This document shows, piece by piece, positions 35,420 through 44,801 of a stretch of DNA of 64,000 nucleotides. The position numbers and the translations under genes are program-made. This DNA comes from Mycobacterium szulgai (GTDB lineage: Bacteria > Actinomycetota > Actinomycetes > Mycobacteriales > Mycobacteriaceae), in contig NZ_LQPW01000082.1 in NCBI RefSeq assembly GCF_002116635.1, positions 1 to 64,000 of the forward strand, in the 5' to 3' direction. The notes beneath the pieces are model-generated. The model searched no databases and was not told where the DNA came from. It saw only the letters and a program-made list of their open reading frames with translations. Each line of letters opens with the position of its first letter. Position 1 is the stretch's first letter.

Positions 35420-38164
35420 TTAGGGCCCGGTGCCCTGGAACAGGAAGCCCGAGAGCTTGATACCGGTATTGGCAGCGCCGGACACAAATGCCGCGCTCGC
35501 GCTGCCCAAGGGGTTCGCGTTGAGCAGACCCGAGATTGTGTTCCCGACGTTCATCACGCCAGACACCAGCCCGCCGGCATTGTTGAAGCCCGAATTGCCA
35601 AGGCTGACGGCTGAATTGCCGAAGCCCGAGCTGTTCGCGCCCCAGTTCGAGAAGCCGGATGTACCGCCCGGCCCGTAATTGAAGAAGCCCGAAGACGGGC
35701 TGCTGGTCGTGTTGGCGAATCCTGAGCTCGACGGATAGTTGAAGAGCGGAACGCTGAGCGGGCCGGCACTGCCGACCGCGTTGAGGTTCAGCGGGATTGG
35801 CGGAATCGTGATCGGCGGGATGGTGTACCCATTCGGGCCGAACAAGGTGCCCTCGATGCCCAACGGGATCGGCGGAACGTAAATCTTCGGAACCGTATAA
35901 CCGTTGGGGCCGAACAGAGTCCCCTCAACGCCCAACGGGATCGGCGGAACATAAATCTTCGGAACCGTATAACCGCTGGGGCCGAACAGAGTCCCCTCAA
36001 CGCCCAACGGGATCGGCGGAACATAAATCTTCGGAACCGTATAACCGCTGGGGCCGAACAGAGTCCCCTCGATGCCGAGCGGGATCGCCGGTATCTGTAT
36101 CGGCGGGAGGGTGTAGCCGTTCGGGCCGAATACGGTGACGTCGAATATCCCGATTTCGAACGGGATGGTCGAAATCGGGCCGATGGCTGCATATGTCGGG
36201 CCGCCGGGGAGACCACCCTGAACGCTGATGCCGATTGGGAGGTCGACATTCATGTAGATCGGTCCGGCACCGCCGGGACCTAATAGAACACTCCCGAACG
36301 GAAACGATGGGATTGTGATTGCCGTTCCACCGTTTCCAATACTGCCGCCCACGTTGATCGCCAGTGGGATCGGGTTGATACCAATGGACGGGACTTTGAT
36401 GGGCCCGACCGACAGATGCAATGGCGGCAGGGTGATCGGCTGGACCGCCGGGTCCGATATGACAAAGGGGCCGACGGTGCCGCCGATCTTCAGCGGGATC
36501 GGAGGCAGCGTAATCGGCTGCACGGCCGGATCGGAAACAACGAACGGGCCAACCGTACCGCCGAGATTCAACGGGATCGGAGGCAGCGTAATCGGCTGCA
36601 CGGCCGGATCGGAAACAACGAACGGGCCAACCGTACCGCCGAGATTCAACGGGATCGGAGGCAGCGTAATCGGCTGCACGGCCGGATCGGAAACAACGAA
36701 CGGGCCAACCGTACCGCCGAGGTTGAGGGGGATGGGGGGAAGCGTGAACCCATTCGGGAACAGAGTGATACCGCCAACGGATCCGTCTGCGTTGATACCC
36801 AGCGGGATCGGCGGGATCGTCAGTCCAAGGCTGGGCCCTAGCCCTTGGAAGCCTCCGCTCCACAAGACGCCGTTACTGTAGTTGCCCGCGTTGAGGGCGC
36901 CAGTATTGACGTTGCCCGCGTTGAGGAAGCCGGTGTTGACGCTGCCGATGTTCAAATATCCGGTGTTGGAGTTGCCGGGGTTGAAGTCACCGGTGTTCAA
37001 GCTACCTATATTGAAGCTACCGGTGTTGTAATTTCCCGCGTTCGTGAAGCCGCTATTGGCGATGCCAGCGTTGAATAGACCGGTGTTGACACTTCCTGAA
37101 TTGAAGAGGCCGGTGTTGTAGTTACCGGAGTTGCCGATGCCGAAGTTCCCGGTGCCGGAATTGAAAAATCCGACGTTGCCGGTGCCTGAGTTGAACAGAC
37201 CGATGTTGCCGGCGCCTGAGTTCAGCGCACCGATACCTACCTGGCCGTTTCCGCTAAGGCCGATACCGATGTTGCCGTTGCCGGTGTTGCCGAAGCCGAA
37301 GTTCCCGATACCTGCGTTCCCAAAGCCGATATTGTTGCTACCGGTGTTCCCCGCGCCGAAGTTGTACCCCGTAGTCGATGAGGAGGCCGCGTTTCCGAAG
37401 CCGAAGTTTCCGGTACCGATATTTCCGCTGCCGAAGTTTCCACCGCCGAAGTTTCCGCTGCCGATATTGCCGCTACCGATATTGCCGCTACCGATATTGC
37501 CGCTGCCCGAGTTTCCATTACCAAAATTCAGGCTGCCCAGATTTGCCAGGCCGAAGTTGATGACCGTGGATTTTGTCGACGAGATTGCTGCCGCGGGTGA
37601 GGTTGCCGCTGCCCCTGTGGCCGCCGGGCCCGCGCCGGCCAGGCTCGGCAATGGTTGGGTGAACGGCGTCAGCGCCGCGGCGACCGCCGAGGCCCCGGCG
37701 TGATAGGCCGACATTGCCGACACATCCAGTGCCCACATCTCTTCATACAGACCCTCGAGCGCCGCGATCGCCGGCGCGTTCTGCCCGAACAGATTCGAGA
37801 ACACCAGCGACACCAGGCTAGAGCGATTGGCCGATACCAAAGCCGGACTCACCATCGCCGCACGCACCGCCTCGAACTCGGCCGCCATCGCTCCCGCATG
37901 GCCGGCCGCCTGCCCGGCCTGCGCCGCCGCACTGCTGAGCCAATTCACATACGGAGCAGCCGCCGCCGCCATCGCCACCGACGACGCACCCTGCCACGAC
38001 CCATTCACCAGACCCGAGGTCACCGAACCGAAAGACGCCGCAGCCGAACCCAATTCATCTGCCAACCCGCCCCAGGCGGCCGCGGCTTCCAGCATCGGTT
38101 CCGACCCGGCACCTGCGAGTATCAGAGCGGAGTTGACCTCCGGCGGCAACACTGAAAAGTTCAT
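35420..38164 (-). CDS. PPE-MPTR family protein (upstream copy of a tandem pair)
   Basis: The 914-residue protein begins with a PPE domain (1-180) nearly identical to that of the neighbouring gene. MPTR pentapeptides (NxGxGNxG) follow from about 200 to 440, then a 26-residue array ([20 protein letters not shown]) and 24-residue units ([20 protein letters not shown]). The C-terminus is again asparagine/glycine-rich ([15 protein letters not shown]) and ends [14 protein letters not shown] 38164 is used because GGGAGAGG lies 8 bases upstream; a TTG six codons earlier lies in that site. It is likely an ESX-5-secreted surface protein, transcribed before the second copy. The middle arrays differ from the sister gene although the ends match, which fits duplication followed by domain-specific change. 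Confidence 0.93.
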   Translation of the reverse strand: MNFSVLPPEVNSALILAGAGSEPMLEAAAAWGGLADELGSAAASFGSVTSGLVNGSWQGASSVAMAAAAAPYVNWLSSAAAQAGQAAGHAGAMAAEFEAVRAAMVSPALVSANRSSLVSLVFSNLFGQNAPAIAALEGLYEEMWALDVSAMSAYHAGASAVAAALTPFTQPLPSLAGAGPAATGAAATSPAAAISSTKSTVINFGLANLGSLNFGNGNSGSGNIGSGNIGSGNIGSGNFGGGNFGSGNIGTGNFGFGNAASSSTTGYNFGAGNTGSNNIGFGNAGIGNFGFGNTGNGNIGIGLSGNGQVGIGALNSGAGNIGLFNSGTGNVGFFNSGTGNFGIGNSGNYNTGLFNSGSVNTGLFNAGIANSGFTNAGNYNTGSFNIGSLNTGDFNPGNSNTGYLNIGSVNTGFLNAGNVNTGALNAGNYSNGVLWSGGFQGLGPSLGLTIPPIPLGINADGSVGGITLFPNGFTLPPIPLNLGGTVGPFVVSDPAVQPITLPPIPLNLGGTVGPFVVSDPAVQPITLPPIPLNLGGTVGPFVVSDPAVQPITLPPIPLKIGGTVGPFVISDPAVQPITLPPLHLSVGPIKVPSIGINPIPLAINVGGSIGNGGTAITIPSFPFGSVLLGPGGAGPIYMNVDLPIGISVQGGLPGGPTYAAIGPISTIPFEIGIFDVTVFGPNGYTLPPIQIPAIPLGIEGTLFGPSGYTVPKIYVPPIPLGVEGTLFGPSGYTVPKIYVPPIPLGVEGTLFGPNGYTVPKIYVPPIPLGIEGTLFGPNGYTIPPITIPPIPLNLNAVGSAGPLSVPLFNYPSSSGFANTTSSPSSGFFNYGPGGTSGFSNWGANSSGFGNSAVSLGNSGFNNAGGLVSGVMNVGNTISGLLNANPLGSASAAFVSGAANTGIKLSGFLFQGTGP
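35850..36080 (-). repeat. 72-nt (24-residue) coding repeats in the upstream PPE gene
   Basis: About three to four units of [20 protein letters not shown] plus LGVE are in direct tandem; adjacent units are identical over most of 72 nt (for example CGGAACATAAATCTTCGGAA recurs). Confidence 0.82.
36430..36740 (-). repeat. 78-nt (26-residue) coding repeats in the upstream PPE gene
   Basis: Four tandem units of [20 protein letters not shown] plus PIPLNL are seen; the inner copies are identical or nearly so at the DNA level (marker TCGGAAACAACGAACGGGCC). Confidence 0.82.
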
Positions 38165-39043
38165 CGCTCCAACCTCTCCCAAGCGGCATCAAGCCAGAAT
38201 CAGAACCCACGACAACCGGCCACTGGCCCCGACCCGGAATCGGTTGTCTCCTTTGAAGTCGTAGCGGACAAGCTACGTGCAGACCCGAAAACAATCACGT
38301 CTATTATCGCGAAAAGGCGAAACCGTTATCTAACTGTAATAACTTTCAAAGGCAATTGCTAATTCTCTTTACACGCGCCTCGCGGAGTCGCCGCTCCGGG
38401 CGCAATGTCAAGGCCAGTATCACCGCTATCAGGGCGGAGTTCGCCCCTCCCAACGGGTTTGGCGGACCTGCCGTACCAGTAGTTACTGTCTTTGCTAAAT
38501 GGATCTCGCAAATAAGAATTCCCTTTCAGCACAAATGCAGGCCGCGTCAAGAAAATTGACATGGCACTCAAGCAATTGACAAGTAGACCGACAAATGGCA
38601 GTAGGTTCAGCGCGGCTGAACCGCGGCAGCACCACCGATGCGTCATCGAATGATCGGGCGTGACCCCCGACCGCAGTCGGCCATTGACAATCGTACGGCT
38701 TGAACTGAAACATTCTGCCACCAAAGACATTTCACTGACGGCTGCCATTGTGAGGTTGGTGGTACCGATGACGGCGGGCGGTTCCCGGTTGGCCAGTCTG
38801 CCCGGCGACTGTTGTTGTTGGGATCGTGTCAATCCGAAACCGCGCCGCGTGCAGCCGCATGGTGGACTGGCCTGCGGCCAAGCCGCTGGATCCCACCACA
38901 ACCCCTCATCTGGTTGGGCGAAGACCCGATCTCTGCCCGACCGATGTGAACTTGGCCAACCCGTTTTCGCATCCGAAAAAGGGGTATGAGAACCGATACC
39001 TGAGACAACAGTGGCTCAGATGAGGATGGAGAGTGGGGACTCG
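38165..39043. promoter_or_regulatory. Long intergenic region upstream of the PPE pair
   Basis: There is no convincing gene in about 880 bp. The part next to the PPE gene (38165-38380) matches the region upstream of the second PPE copy. It has the hairpin CGTAGC-GGACAA-GCTACG (38260-38277, 96 bp from the start), AACCGTTATCT (from about 38319) and a GCAATTGC palindrome (38352-38359). Beyond 38400 the DNA is AT-richer than its neighbours; frames there give peptides without family features. The last 60 bases lead into the lipoprotein gene at 39044. Confidence 0.55.
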
Positions 39044-39451
39044 ATGAGATCTGAAGCCAAGACGGCGTTTGCGGTTTTCGGCGGCGGCGCCATGCTTGTC
39101 ATGGCGGTCGCCTGCGGCGGCGGCGGTAACAAAGCGCCCAGCAGCACAACCTCCCCGACAACCACCACGCCGACCACGACAAGCGCGCCGGCCGGAACAC
39201 CGGGCCCGTCGGAAACCGCACCTGGAGGTCCCTCCGGCACTGGCGGTCCGGGCGGTGGCGGCGGCACCGTTCCGGGTGGTCCCAGCGGCAGCGGCGGTCC
39301 TAACGGCGGGGGCGGCAGCGTGCCGGGTGGTCCCACGGGCGGCGGCGGACCCGGCGGTGGCGGCGGCACGATCCCCGGCGTCGGCGGCGGTGGTGGCGGA
39401 CCGGGCGGTGGCGGCGGATGCGTCGGCAACGTCTGCGGCGGCTACCCGTGA
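39044..39451 (+). CDS. Gly/Pro-rich lipoprotein
   Basis: The 135-residue protein has a signal sequence (AFAVFGGGAMLVMAVAC) with a lipobox-like AVAC; Cys24 would be lipidated. A Thr/Ser/Pro linker follows (SSTTSPTTTTPTTTSAPAG), then repeats of GGPSGSGGP, GGGGGTVPG and GGGGGSVPG. It ends with two cysteines in GGCVGNVCGG that could form a disulfide. ATG 39044 (MRSEAK) was chosen because GTGGGGA precedes it; an upstream GTG at 39011 is less likely. It is probably an envelope-anchored low-complexity protein. No family was recognised. Confidence 0.68.
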   Translation: MRSEAKTAFAVFGGGAMLVMAVACGGGGNKAPSSTTSPTTTTPTTTSAPAGTPGPSETAPGGPSGTGGPGGGGGTVPGGPSGSGGPNGGGGSVPGGPTGGGGPGGGGGTIPGVGGGGGGPGGGGGCVGNVCGGYP

Positions 39452-39561
39452 TCGAGCATCGCTGTTGAGCAGTTCAGTCGATGGGGCCACTTGCTGGTCC
39501 CATCGGCTTTTGGTCTCCCGCGGGCTAAGGTTCGGTCAAGCCGATCGCAAGGGAGCCGTCA

Positions 39562-40725
39562 ATGGCCAAGCTCAGATTCGGATATTTCATCGCCCCATTC
39601 CATCACGCCGGCACCAACCCGACGCTGGCCTTGCAGCGCGACCTGGAGTTCGTCGAGCATCTCGACGCCCTCGGCTTCGATGAAGTGTGGCTGGGTGAAC
39701 ACCACTCAGCGGGCAGCGAGATCATCAGCTCGCCGGAGATTTTTATCGCCGCAGCCGCCGAGCGGGCCAAACGAATCCGGTTCGGCACCGGAGTCATCTC
39801 GCTCTCCTACCACAACCCGCTGTGGGTCGCCGACCGCTTGATGTTGCTCGACCACCTCACCCATGGGCGCATCATCGGGGGAGTGGGACCGGGGTCACTG
39901 CCTACCGATTCGGCGATGATCGGGCTCAACCCCACCGACACCCGCGAACTGCTGGAGACCAATCTCGACATCCTCGCGCGCCTGCTCGCCGGCGAGACCG
40001 TGACCGCCAAGACGGCCACGCACCAGCTCGTCGATGCCCAGCTGCAGTTGGCGCCGTACTCCGACGGCGGAATCCCGCTGGCGGTAGCCGCGGTCGCGTC
40101 GCCGACCGGGGCGCGGCTGGCCGGCCGGCACGGCATCGGCCTGTTGTCCATCGGGGCGACGCTGACCATCGAAGGCTTCAACGCGCTTGCCTACCATTGG
40201 GACATCGTCGAAGAGCGGGCGGCGACCTTCGGCACCCGGGTCGACCGCAAGAACTGGAGTCTGGTGGGGCCATTCCATATCGCCGAAACCGACGAGCAGG
40301 CGCGCGAAGATGTGAAGTTCGGCATCGAGCCCTGGTTTCGCTACTTCCAGAAGGTGGCGGCTTTTCCGCAGATGACCATGCCAGGAGAGCGGCTCGACGA
40401 GATGATCGACATCATCAACGCCAACGGCGCCGGGGTTATCGGATCCCCGGAGCGGGCGCGAGCTCAGGTGCAGCGGCTCTGGGATCAGTCGGGCGGATTC
40501 GGCTGCATGCTGCAGATGGGACACGAGTGGGCCAATCCGGCGGCGACCAGACGATCGGCCGAGTTGTTCGCCGCGGAAGTCATTCCGCACTTTCAGGGTC
40601 AGGCCCAACCGACGCTGGACGCCGCAGCGCGGGCCAGCGAAGCCCGCGACGACCTGGCCCAGACTCATCTGCAGGCCATCGAGCACATGACCAAGAAGTA
40701 TCAGGACGAGGTCGGCTCGAAATAG
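39562..40725 (+). CDS. LLM-class flavin-dependent oxidoreductase
   Basis: The 387-residue luciferase-like monooxygenase opens RFGYFIAPFHHAGTN and has LGFDEVWLGEHHSAG, FGTGVISLSYHNPLWVADRL, and DHLTHGRIIGGVGPGSLPTD, the common core of the bacterial-luciferase fold. A later QSGGFGCMLQMGHEWA matches group A LLM enzymes such as limonene-hydroxylase-like proteins. It uses reduced FMN or F420; which one cannot be decided by eye. AGGGAG lies 8 bases before ATG 39562. No flavin reductase is adjacent. It converges with the SRPBCC gene at 40738. Confidence 0.87.
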   Translation: MAKLRFGYFIAPFHHAGTNPTLALQRDLEFVEHLDALGFDEVWLGEHHSAGSEIISSPEIFIAAAAERAKRIRFGTGVISLSYHNPLWVADRLMLLDHLTHGRIIGGVGPGSLPTDSAMIGLNPTDTRELLETNLDILARLLAGETVTAKTATHQLVDAQLQLAPYSDGGIPLAVAAVASPTGARLAGRHGIGLLSIGATLTIEGFNALAYHWDIVEERAATFGTRVDRKNWSLVGPFHIAETDEQAREDVKFGIEPWFRYFQKVAAFPQMTMPGERLDEMIDIINANGAGVIGSPERARAQVQRLWDQSGGFGCMLQMGHEWANPAATRRSAELFAAEVIPHFQGQAQPTLDAAARASEARDDLAQTHLQAIEHMTKKYQDEVGSK

Positions 40726-40737
40726 CTCGAACGAACG

Positions 40738-41205
40738 CTAGCCCGCGGTACCGGCCTCACGCTCCGCCGCCTTCACCAGACGCCCGGCAAACAGCTTGAC
40801 CGCACCGCCCAGTGCTGCCCGCATCACCGGGCCGGTGCCGGCAACTCCTTCGATGAACGAGCCGCTCCAGCGGATATCGGTACCACCGGAAGCATTCGGC
40901 GTCAGGACCACCTCACCCGTGTAGTCCTTGGCGGGGGTTGACGGCGCGACCAGCTTGTAAACGTGACGGCGGTCCTGCTCGTACTCGATTGTCTGTTCCT
41001 GGACGAACACTGGCCACATCCCGAGCTTGCGGATCGCCCCGACGCCGCCGGGCGCCGGATCGCCCTTTTGCACCCAACTCGACTGTGCAACAATCGGTTT
41101 CGCCCATTCCGACCAGCGTGCACCGTCGGTTGCGAGCCGGAACACCGTCGCGGCCGGCGCGGTGCTGGTCTTGTTGACCTCGAACGTGAACTTCCGACCT
41201 GACAT
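40738..41205 (-). CDS. SRPBCC family protein (Rv1919c-like)
   Basis: The 155-residue START-like protein reads KFTFEVNKTSTAPAATVFRL, ATDGARWSEWAKPIVAQSSW, then strands with VYKLVAPSTPAKDYTGEVVL and a C-terminal helix MRAALGGAVKLFAGRLVKAAE. It probably holds a hydrophobic ligand. ATG 41205 (MSGRKF) has CAGGAG upstream; the longer frame to 41283 would reach into the divergent promoter. Length and position match Rv1919c. It is divergent from the acyltransferase gene, with 119 bp between starts. Confidence 0.83.
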   Translation of the reverse strand: MSGRKFTFEVNKTSTAPAATVFRLATDGARWSEWAKPIVAQSSWVQKGDPAPGGVGAIRKLGMWPVFVQEQTIEYEQDRRHVYKLVAPSTPAKDYTGEVVLTPNASGGTDIRWSGSFIEGVAGTGPVMRAALGGAVKLFAGRLVKAAEREAGTAG

Positions 41206-41324
41206 GCCTGACTCCTGGTGTGACAGCTGACCTGGCCCGTTTTGATCCCATATTGCGTTGCCGCGTACCCTACCGCGACGCAAAACTATCCCCGATCGGG
41301 CATCGTCAAGGGCATACTCACGAT

Positions 41325-42149
41325 GTGCCGAACACCGAGACCATCACCGTTCCTCCCGCGCCCACTCAATCCGACGTCGCCGCGGCGCTGCGCCTGATGA
41401 AGCCGCTGCGCAGACTGATCAAGCCCAAGGTCTACGGAATAGACAACGTGCCGACCGAACGTGCGTTGCTGGTAGGCAACCACAACACCCTTGGCATGGT
41501 CGATGCGCCGTTGTTGGCAGCGGAGCTCTGGGAACGGGGGAGAATGGTCCGTTCCCTGGGCGATCACGCCCATTTCAAGGTGCCGGGCTGGCGAGAAGCG
41601 CTGACCCAGATGGGCGTCGTCGAGGGCACCAGAGAGATCGCCTCGGAGTTGATGCGGCGTGGCGAACTGGTCATGGTGTTCCCCGGCGGCGGCCGCGAAG
41701 TGAACAAGCGCAAGAACGAGCAATACAAGCTGGTGTGGAAGAATCGACTTGGGTTCGCGCGCTTGGCAATTCAGCACGGTTACCCGATTGTGCCGTTCGC
41801 CTCGGTGGGGGCCGAACACGGCATCGACATTCTGTTCGACAACCAGTCCCTGGTGATGGCGCCCATGCAATTTCTCACCGAGAAGCTGCTGGGCACGCCT
41901 GACGGTCCACCGCTCGTCCGCGGCGTTGGACTGACTCCGCTGCCGCGCCCGGAACGGCAGTACTACTGGTTCGGCGAGCCGATCCACACCAGCGAGTTCC
42001 ACGGGCAGGAAGCCGACGACAACGCCGCACGCAAAGTGCGTGAGCGTACTGCCGCAGCGATCGAGGAGGGCATCGCCCTGATGCTGGCCGAACGTGAGGC
42101 CGATCCGAATCGTTCGGTGGTCGGGCGGCTGTTACGCACCGATGCCTGA
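41325..42149 (+). CDS. Lysophospholipid/diacylglycerol acyltransferase-like protein (Rv1920-like)
   Basis: The 274-residue protein starts at GTG 41325. It has the acyltransferase box GNHNTLGMVDAP (His53, Asp60) and the substrate motif MVFPGGGREVNKRK (117-130), the pattern of PlsC/TMEM68-type acyltransferases, plus YPIVPFASVGAEHGIDIL. It should transfer an acyl chain from acyl-CoA to a glycerolipid or other hydroxyl at the membrane. A preceding ATG in another frame (41323) is not coding. It overlaps the following lipoprotein gene by 8 bases and is probably cotranscribed with it. Confidence 0.83.
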   Translation: MPNTETITVPPAPTQSDVAAALRLMKPLRRLIKPKVYGIDNVPTERALLVGNHNTLGMVDAPLLAAELWERGRMVRSLGDHAHFKVPGWREALTQMGVVEGTREIASELMRRGELVMVFPGGGREVNKRKNEQYKLVWKNRLGFARLAIQHGYPIVPFASVGAEHGIDILFDNQSLVMAPMQFLTEKLLGTPDGPPLVRGVGLTPLPRPERQYYWFGEPIHTSEFHGQEADDNAARKVRERTAAAIEEGIALMLAEREADPNRSVVGRLLRTDA

Positions 42150-43269
42150 GGCTGGAACCGAGCGGCGGCGCCTCGGCGGACCCCTTGGACTTTTCGTGGT
42201 GGCGCTGCTCCTCGCCGCCTGCGGCGGTAGCCCGCACTCCGCACCACCCGCCGGGTCGACCGCCACTGCCACCACGGACACCTCCGGTTTCAAGGCCCGC
42301 AGCAGTCAGGCCGTCTTGGACGATGCGGCTAAAGACGACGAACCGGGTTGCTCGGCGGCGGTGGGCGTCGAGGGCAAGATCGCCTGGACCGGTACGCGCG
42401 GAATCGCCGATCTGAGAACCGGGGCCAAGATCACGACGGACACCGTTTTCGATATCGCCTCAGTGTCAAAGCAATTCACCGCAACGGCGATCCTGCTGCT
42501 AGCCGAAGCGGGAAAGCTGACCCTTGACGACCCGCTCTCCCAATATGTTCCGGACATGCCGGCGTGGGCCACGCAAGTCAGCTTGGTCCAGTTGATGCAT
42601 CACACCAGCGGGATCCCCGACTACGTCGGGCTGCTTCAGGAGCAGGGGTACAGCTACGGCGACCGCACTACTGAGGCCCAGGCTTTGCAAGCGCTGGCCG
42701 GCGCGCCGGAGTTGGTGTTCAAGCCGGGCAGCCGATACGAGTACTCCAACTCCAACTATCTGCTGCTCGGCGAGATCGTCCACCGCGTCGCCGTGCAGCC
42801 GCTGCCGGACTACCTCAGCGCGGAGATCTTCAAGCCGCTCGATCTGGTCATGGTGCTGGATCCGGTGGCACGACTGCCCGCCAAAGCGTTGTCGTACACC
42901 AAGACCGAAGGCGAGTACCGATTGGCCGACTCGGCCTGGGAACAGGTCGGCGACGGCGGCATCCAGACCACGCCCAGCCAGCTGGTCCGCTGGGGCGACA
43001 ACTACCGAACCGGCAAAGTGGGCGGCCCGAAGCTGCTCGATGCGCAACTGGCCGGAGCGGTGCAAACCGAGCCGGGCGGCGGCGACCGCTACGGCGCAGG
43101 GATCTTCGCACTGGCCAACGGCATGCTCGATCACGACGGCGCCTGGGCCGGGTTCGTCACCGCCTTCCGCGTCAGCAGCGACCGGCGTACTTCGGTGGCG
43201 ATCAGCTGCAACGCCGACAAACAGGATCCAGAAGCCATGGCCGAGGCGCTGGGCCGCCTCTGGATGTAA
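42142..43269 (+). CDS. Beta-lactamase-fold serine hydrolase lipoprotein (Rv1922-like)
   Basis: The 375-residue protein has a lipoprotein signal (GLFVVALLLAACGG, Cys27). A class C beta-lactamase/D-Ala-D-Ala-carboxypeptidase-like domain follows. The SxxK nucleophile pair is IASVSKQF (Ser107, Lys110), the YxN motif is YEYSNSNY, and VQLMHHTSGIPDY is the usual following loop. It may be an esterase or cell-wall peptidase on the outer membrane face rather than a true beta-lactamase. ATG 42142 overlaps the end of the acyltransferase gene. I do not see lppF, which precedes this gene in H37Rv. Confidence 0.87.
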   Translation: MPEAGTERRRLGGPLGLFVVALLLAACGGSPHSAPPAGSTATATTDTSGFKARSSQAVLDDAAKDDEPGCSAAVGVEGKIAWTGTRGIADLRTGAKITTDTVFDIASVSKQFTATAILLLAEAGKLTLDDPLSQYVPDMPAWATQVSLVQLMHHTSGIPDYVGLLQEQGYSYGDRTTEAQALQALAGAPELVFKPGSRYEYSNSNYLLLGEIVHRVAVQPLPDYLSAEIFKPLDLVMVLDPVARLPAKALSYTKTEGEYRLADSAWEQVGDGGIQTTPSQLVRWGDNYRTGKVGGPKLLDAQLAGAVQTEPGGGDRYGAGIFALANGMLDHDGAWAGFVTAFRVSSDRRTSVAISCNADKQDPEAMAEALGRLWM

Positions 43270-43272
43270 CTA

Positions 43273-43506
43273 GCCGGGTTGGCCCTTCGCGCCGGTGCCG
43301 CAACCAAGCGCGCCGCTGCGCCCGGCGCCACCGTCGCCGCCAGTACCACCGGTGCCATTGCGGCCGGCGGCGTCGCCGTTGCCGGATGTTCGTCGGCCGG
43401 GAACCGCATCGCTGACGCAACGACAGCCGGCCAATTCCGGCCCAAACCGTGAGTTGGATCGTCGGAAAACGGCATTCCCGTGCGCCGGGCGTCCACTGGG
43501 CTGCAA
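43273..43506 (-). pseudogene. Possible glycine-rich (PGRS-like) remnant
   Basis: The minus-strand frame ending at 43270 closes with NGTGGTGGDGGAGRSGALG, GCGTGAKGQPG, a PGRS-like tail of some 30 residues preceded by sequence without features (RFGPELAGCRCVSDAVPG). There is no PE domain. It fits the relic of a PE_PGRS 3' end in the gap between the Rv1922-like gene and lipD; chance composition is possible. Confidence 0.25.
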
Positions 43507-43508
43507 TC

Positions 43509-44798
43509 ATGCACGGTATGGCTGAACCGTCTCTTCTCACCGCCGACAATGGCCTGCCCTCTGGAGTCCAGGGTGCCTGCGATTCACGCTTCCTGAACGT
43601 CATTCGCGCGTTCGCCGGGCTGTACCCGGGCCGCAAGTTCGGCGGCGGCGCACTCTCGGTCTATCTCGAGGGCCGGCCTGTCGTCGACGTGTGGACCGGC
43701 TGGTCGGATCGCAAAGGCGAGGTGGCATGGACCGCCGACACCGGGGCGATGGTGTTCTCGGCGACCAAAGGGTTGGCGGCCACCATCATTCATCTGCTGG
43801 TCGACCGGGGATTGCTGGCCTACGACGCGCCGGTCGCCGAATACTGGCCGGAGTTCGCAGCCAACGGCAAGTCCGAGATCACCGTCAGCGACGTGTTGCG
43901 GCATCGGGCCGGGCTGTCACACCTCAAGGGCGTCGGCAAGGACGAGGTCATGGACCACCTGCTGATGGAGGAGCGGCTTGCCGCGGCGCCGCTGGACCGC
44001 ACGCACGGAAAAATGGCCTATCACGCCATTACCTACGGATGGCTGCTGTCGGGGCTGGCCCGTGCGGTGACCGGCAAGGGGATGCGCGAACTGTTCCGCG
44101 AAGAGCTGGCCCGCCCGCTCAATACCGACGGTCTGCATCTGGGCCGGCCACCGGCCGACTCACCGACCACAGCGGCGCAGACGCTGGTTCCGCAAGCCAA
44201 GATTCCGACTCCGCTGCTCGATTTCATCGCGCCGAAAGTGGCGGGCCTATCGTTCTCGGGGCTTCTGGGCTCGATCTACTTCCCGGGCATGATGTCGATG
44301 TTGCAGGGCGACATGCCCTTTCTGGACGGTGAGCTGCCGGCGGTCAACGGGGTGGTGACCGCGCGTGCGCTCGCCAAGACGTATGCGGTGCTGGCCAATG
44401 ACGGCGTGATCGACGGAACCCGGCTACTCTCGTCCGAGGCGGTGTCCGGCATGAAGGGCAAGGCCGAGCTGTGGCCGGATCTGAATCTCGGTCTTCCGTT
44501 CACCTACCACCAGGGCTACCAATCATCCCCAGTGCCAGGGTTTTTGGAGGGGTACGGCCACATCGGTCTGGGCGGCACGGTCGGATGGGCAGATCCGGAG
44601 TCCGGCGCCTCGTTCGGCTACGTGCACAACCGGTTGTTGACGCTGCTGTTGTTCGACGTTGGTTCGTTTGCGGGCTTGGCTCCGTTGCTCAGCGGCGCCG
44701 TCTCAGCCGTACGCGATGATGAACCGCTGGAAGTCCCGGACTTCGGTGCCCCGTTCTTCGAACCCGACGAACCCGATGAGCAGGAGCCCGCATCCTAG
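43509..44798 (+). CDS. lipD: Beta-lactamase-fold esterase/lipase LipD
   Basis: The 429-residue EstB-like serine hydrolase has an SxxK motif as MVFSATKGLA (Ser84, Lys87), a tyrosine motif MAYHAITYGWLLSG, and GHIGLGGTVGWADPES near the C-terminus in the place of the KTG/HxG motif. It lacks a signal peptide. The family hydrolyses carboxyl esters; M. tuberculosis LipD (Rv1923) is annotated as a lipase. ATG 43509 is used, though a GTG at 43449 would add 20 residues and give a length close to the 446 residues of H37Rv LipD. The C-terminal tail is acidic (FEPDEPDEQEP). Confidence 0.87.
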   Translation: MHGMAEPSLLTADNGLPSGVQGACDSRFLNVIRAFAGLYPGRKFGGGALSVYLEGRPVVDVWTGWSDRKGEVAWTADTGAMVFSATKGLAATIIHLLVDRGLLAYDAPVAEYWPEFAANGKSEITVSDVLRHRAGLSHLKGVGKDEVMDHLLMEERLAAAPLDRTHGKMAYHAITYGWLLSGLARAVTGKGMRELFREELARPLNTDGLHLGRPPADSPTTAAQTLVPQAKIPTPLLDFIAPKVAGLSFSGLLGSIYFPGMMSMLQGDMPFLDGELPAVNGVVTARALAKTYAVLANDGVIDGTRLLSSEAVSGMKGKAELWPDLNLGLPFTYHQGYQSSPVPGFLEGYGHIGLGGTVGWADPESGASFGYVHNRLLTLLLFDVGSFAGLAPLLSGAVSAVRDDEPLEVPDFGAPFFEPDEPDEQEPAS

Positions 44799-44801
44799 GT
44801 T

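Noticed and set aside
31780..36740. Regularly spaced repeats in the PPE region considered as a CRISPR array.
   Set aside because: Repeats are directly adjacent, in frame and coding, with no unique spacers and no cas genes.
38359..38901. 180-residue minus-strand frame in the gap upstream of the PPE genes.
   Set aside because: Composition unlike neighbouring genes, no ribosome site, no recognisable domain; part of it overlaps the region related to the PPE leaders.
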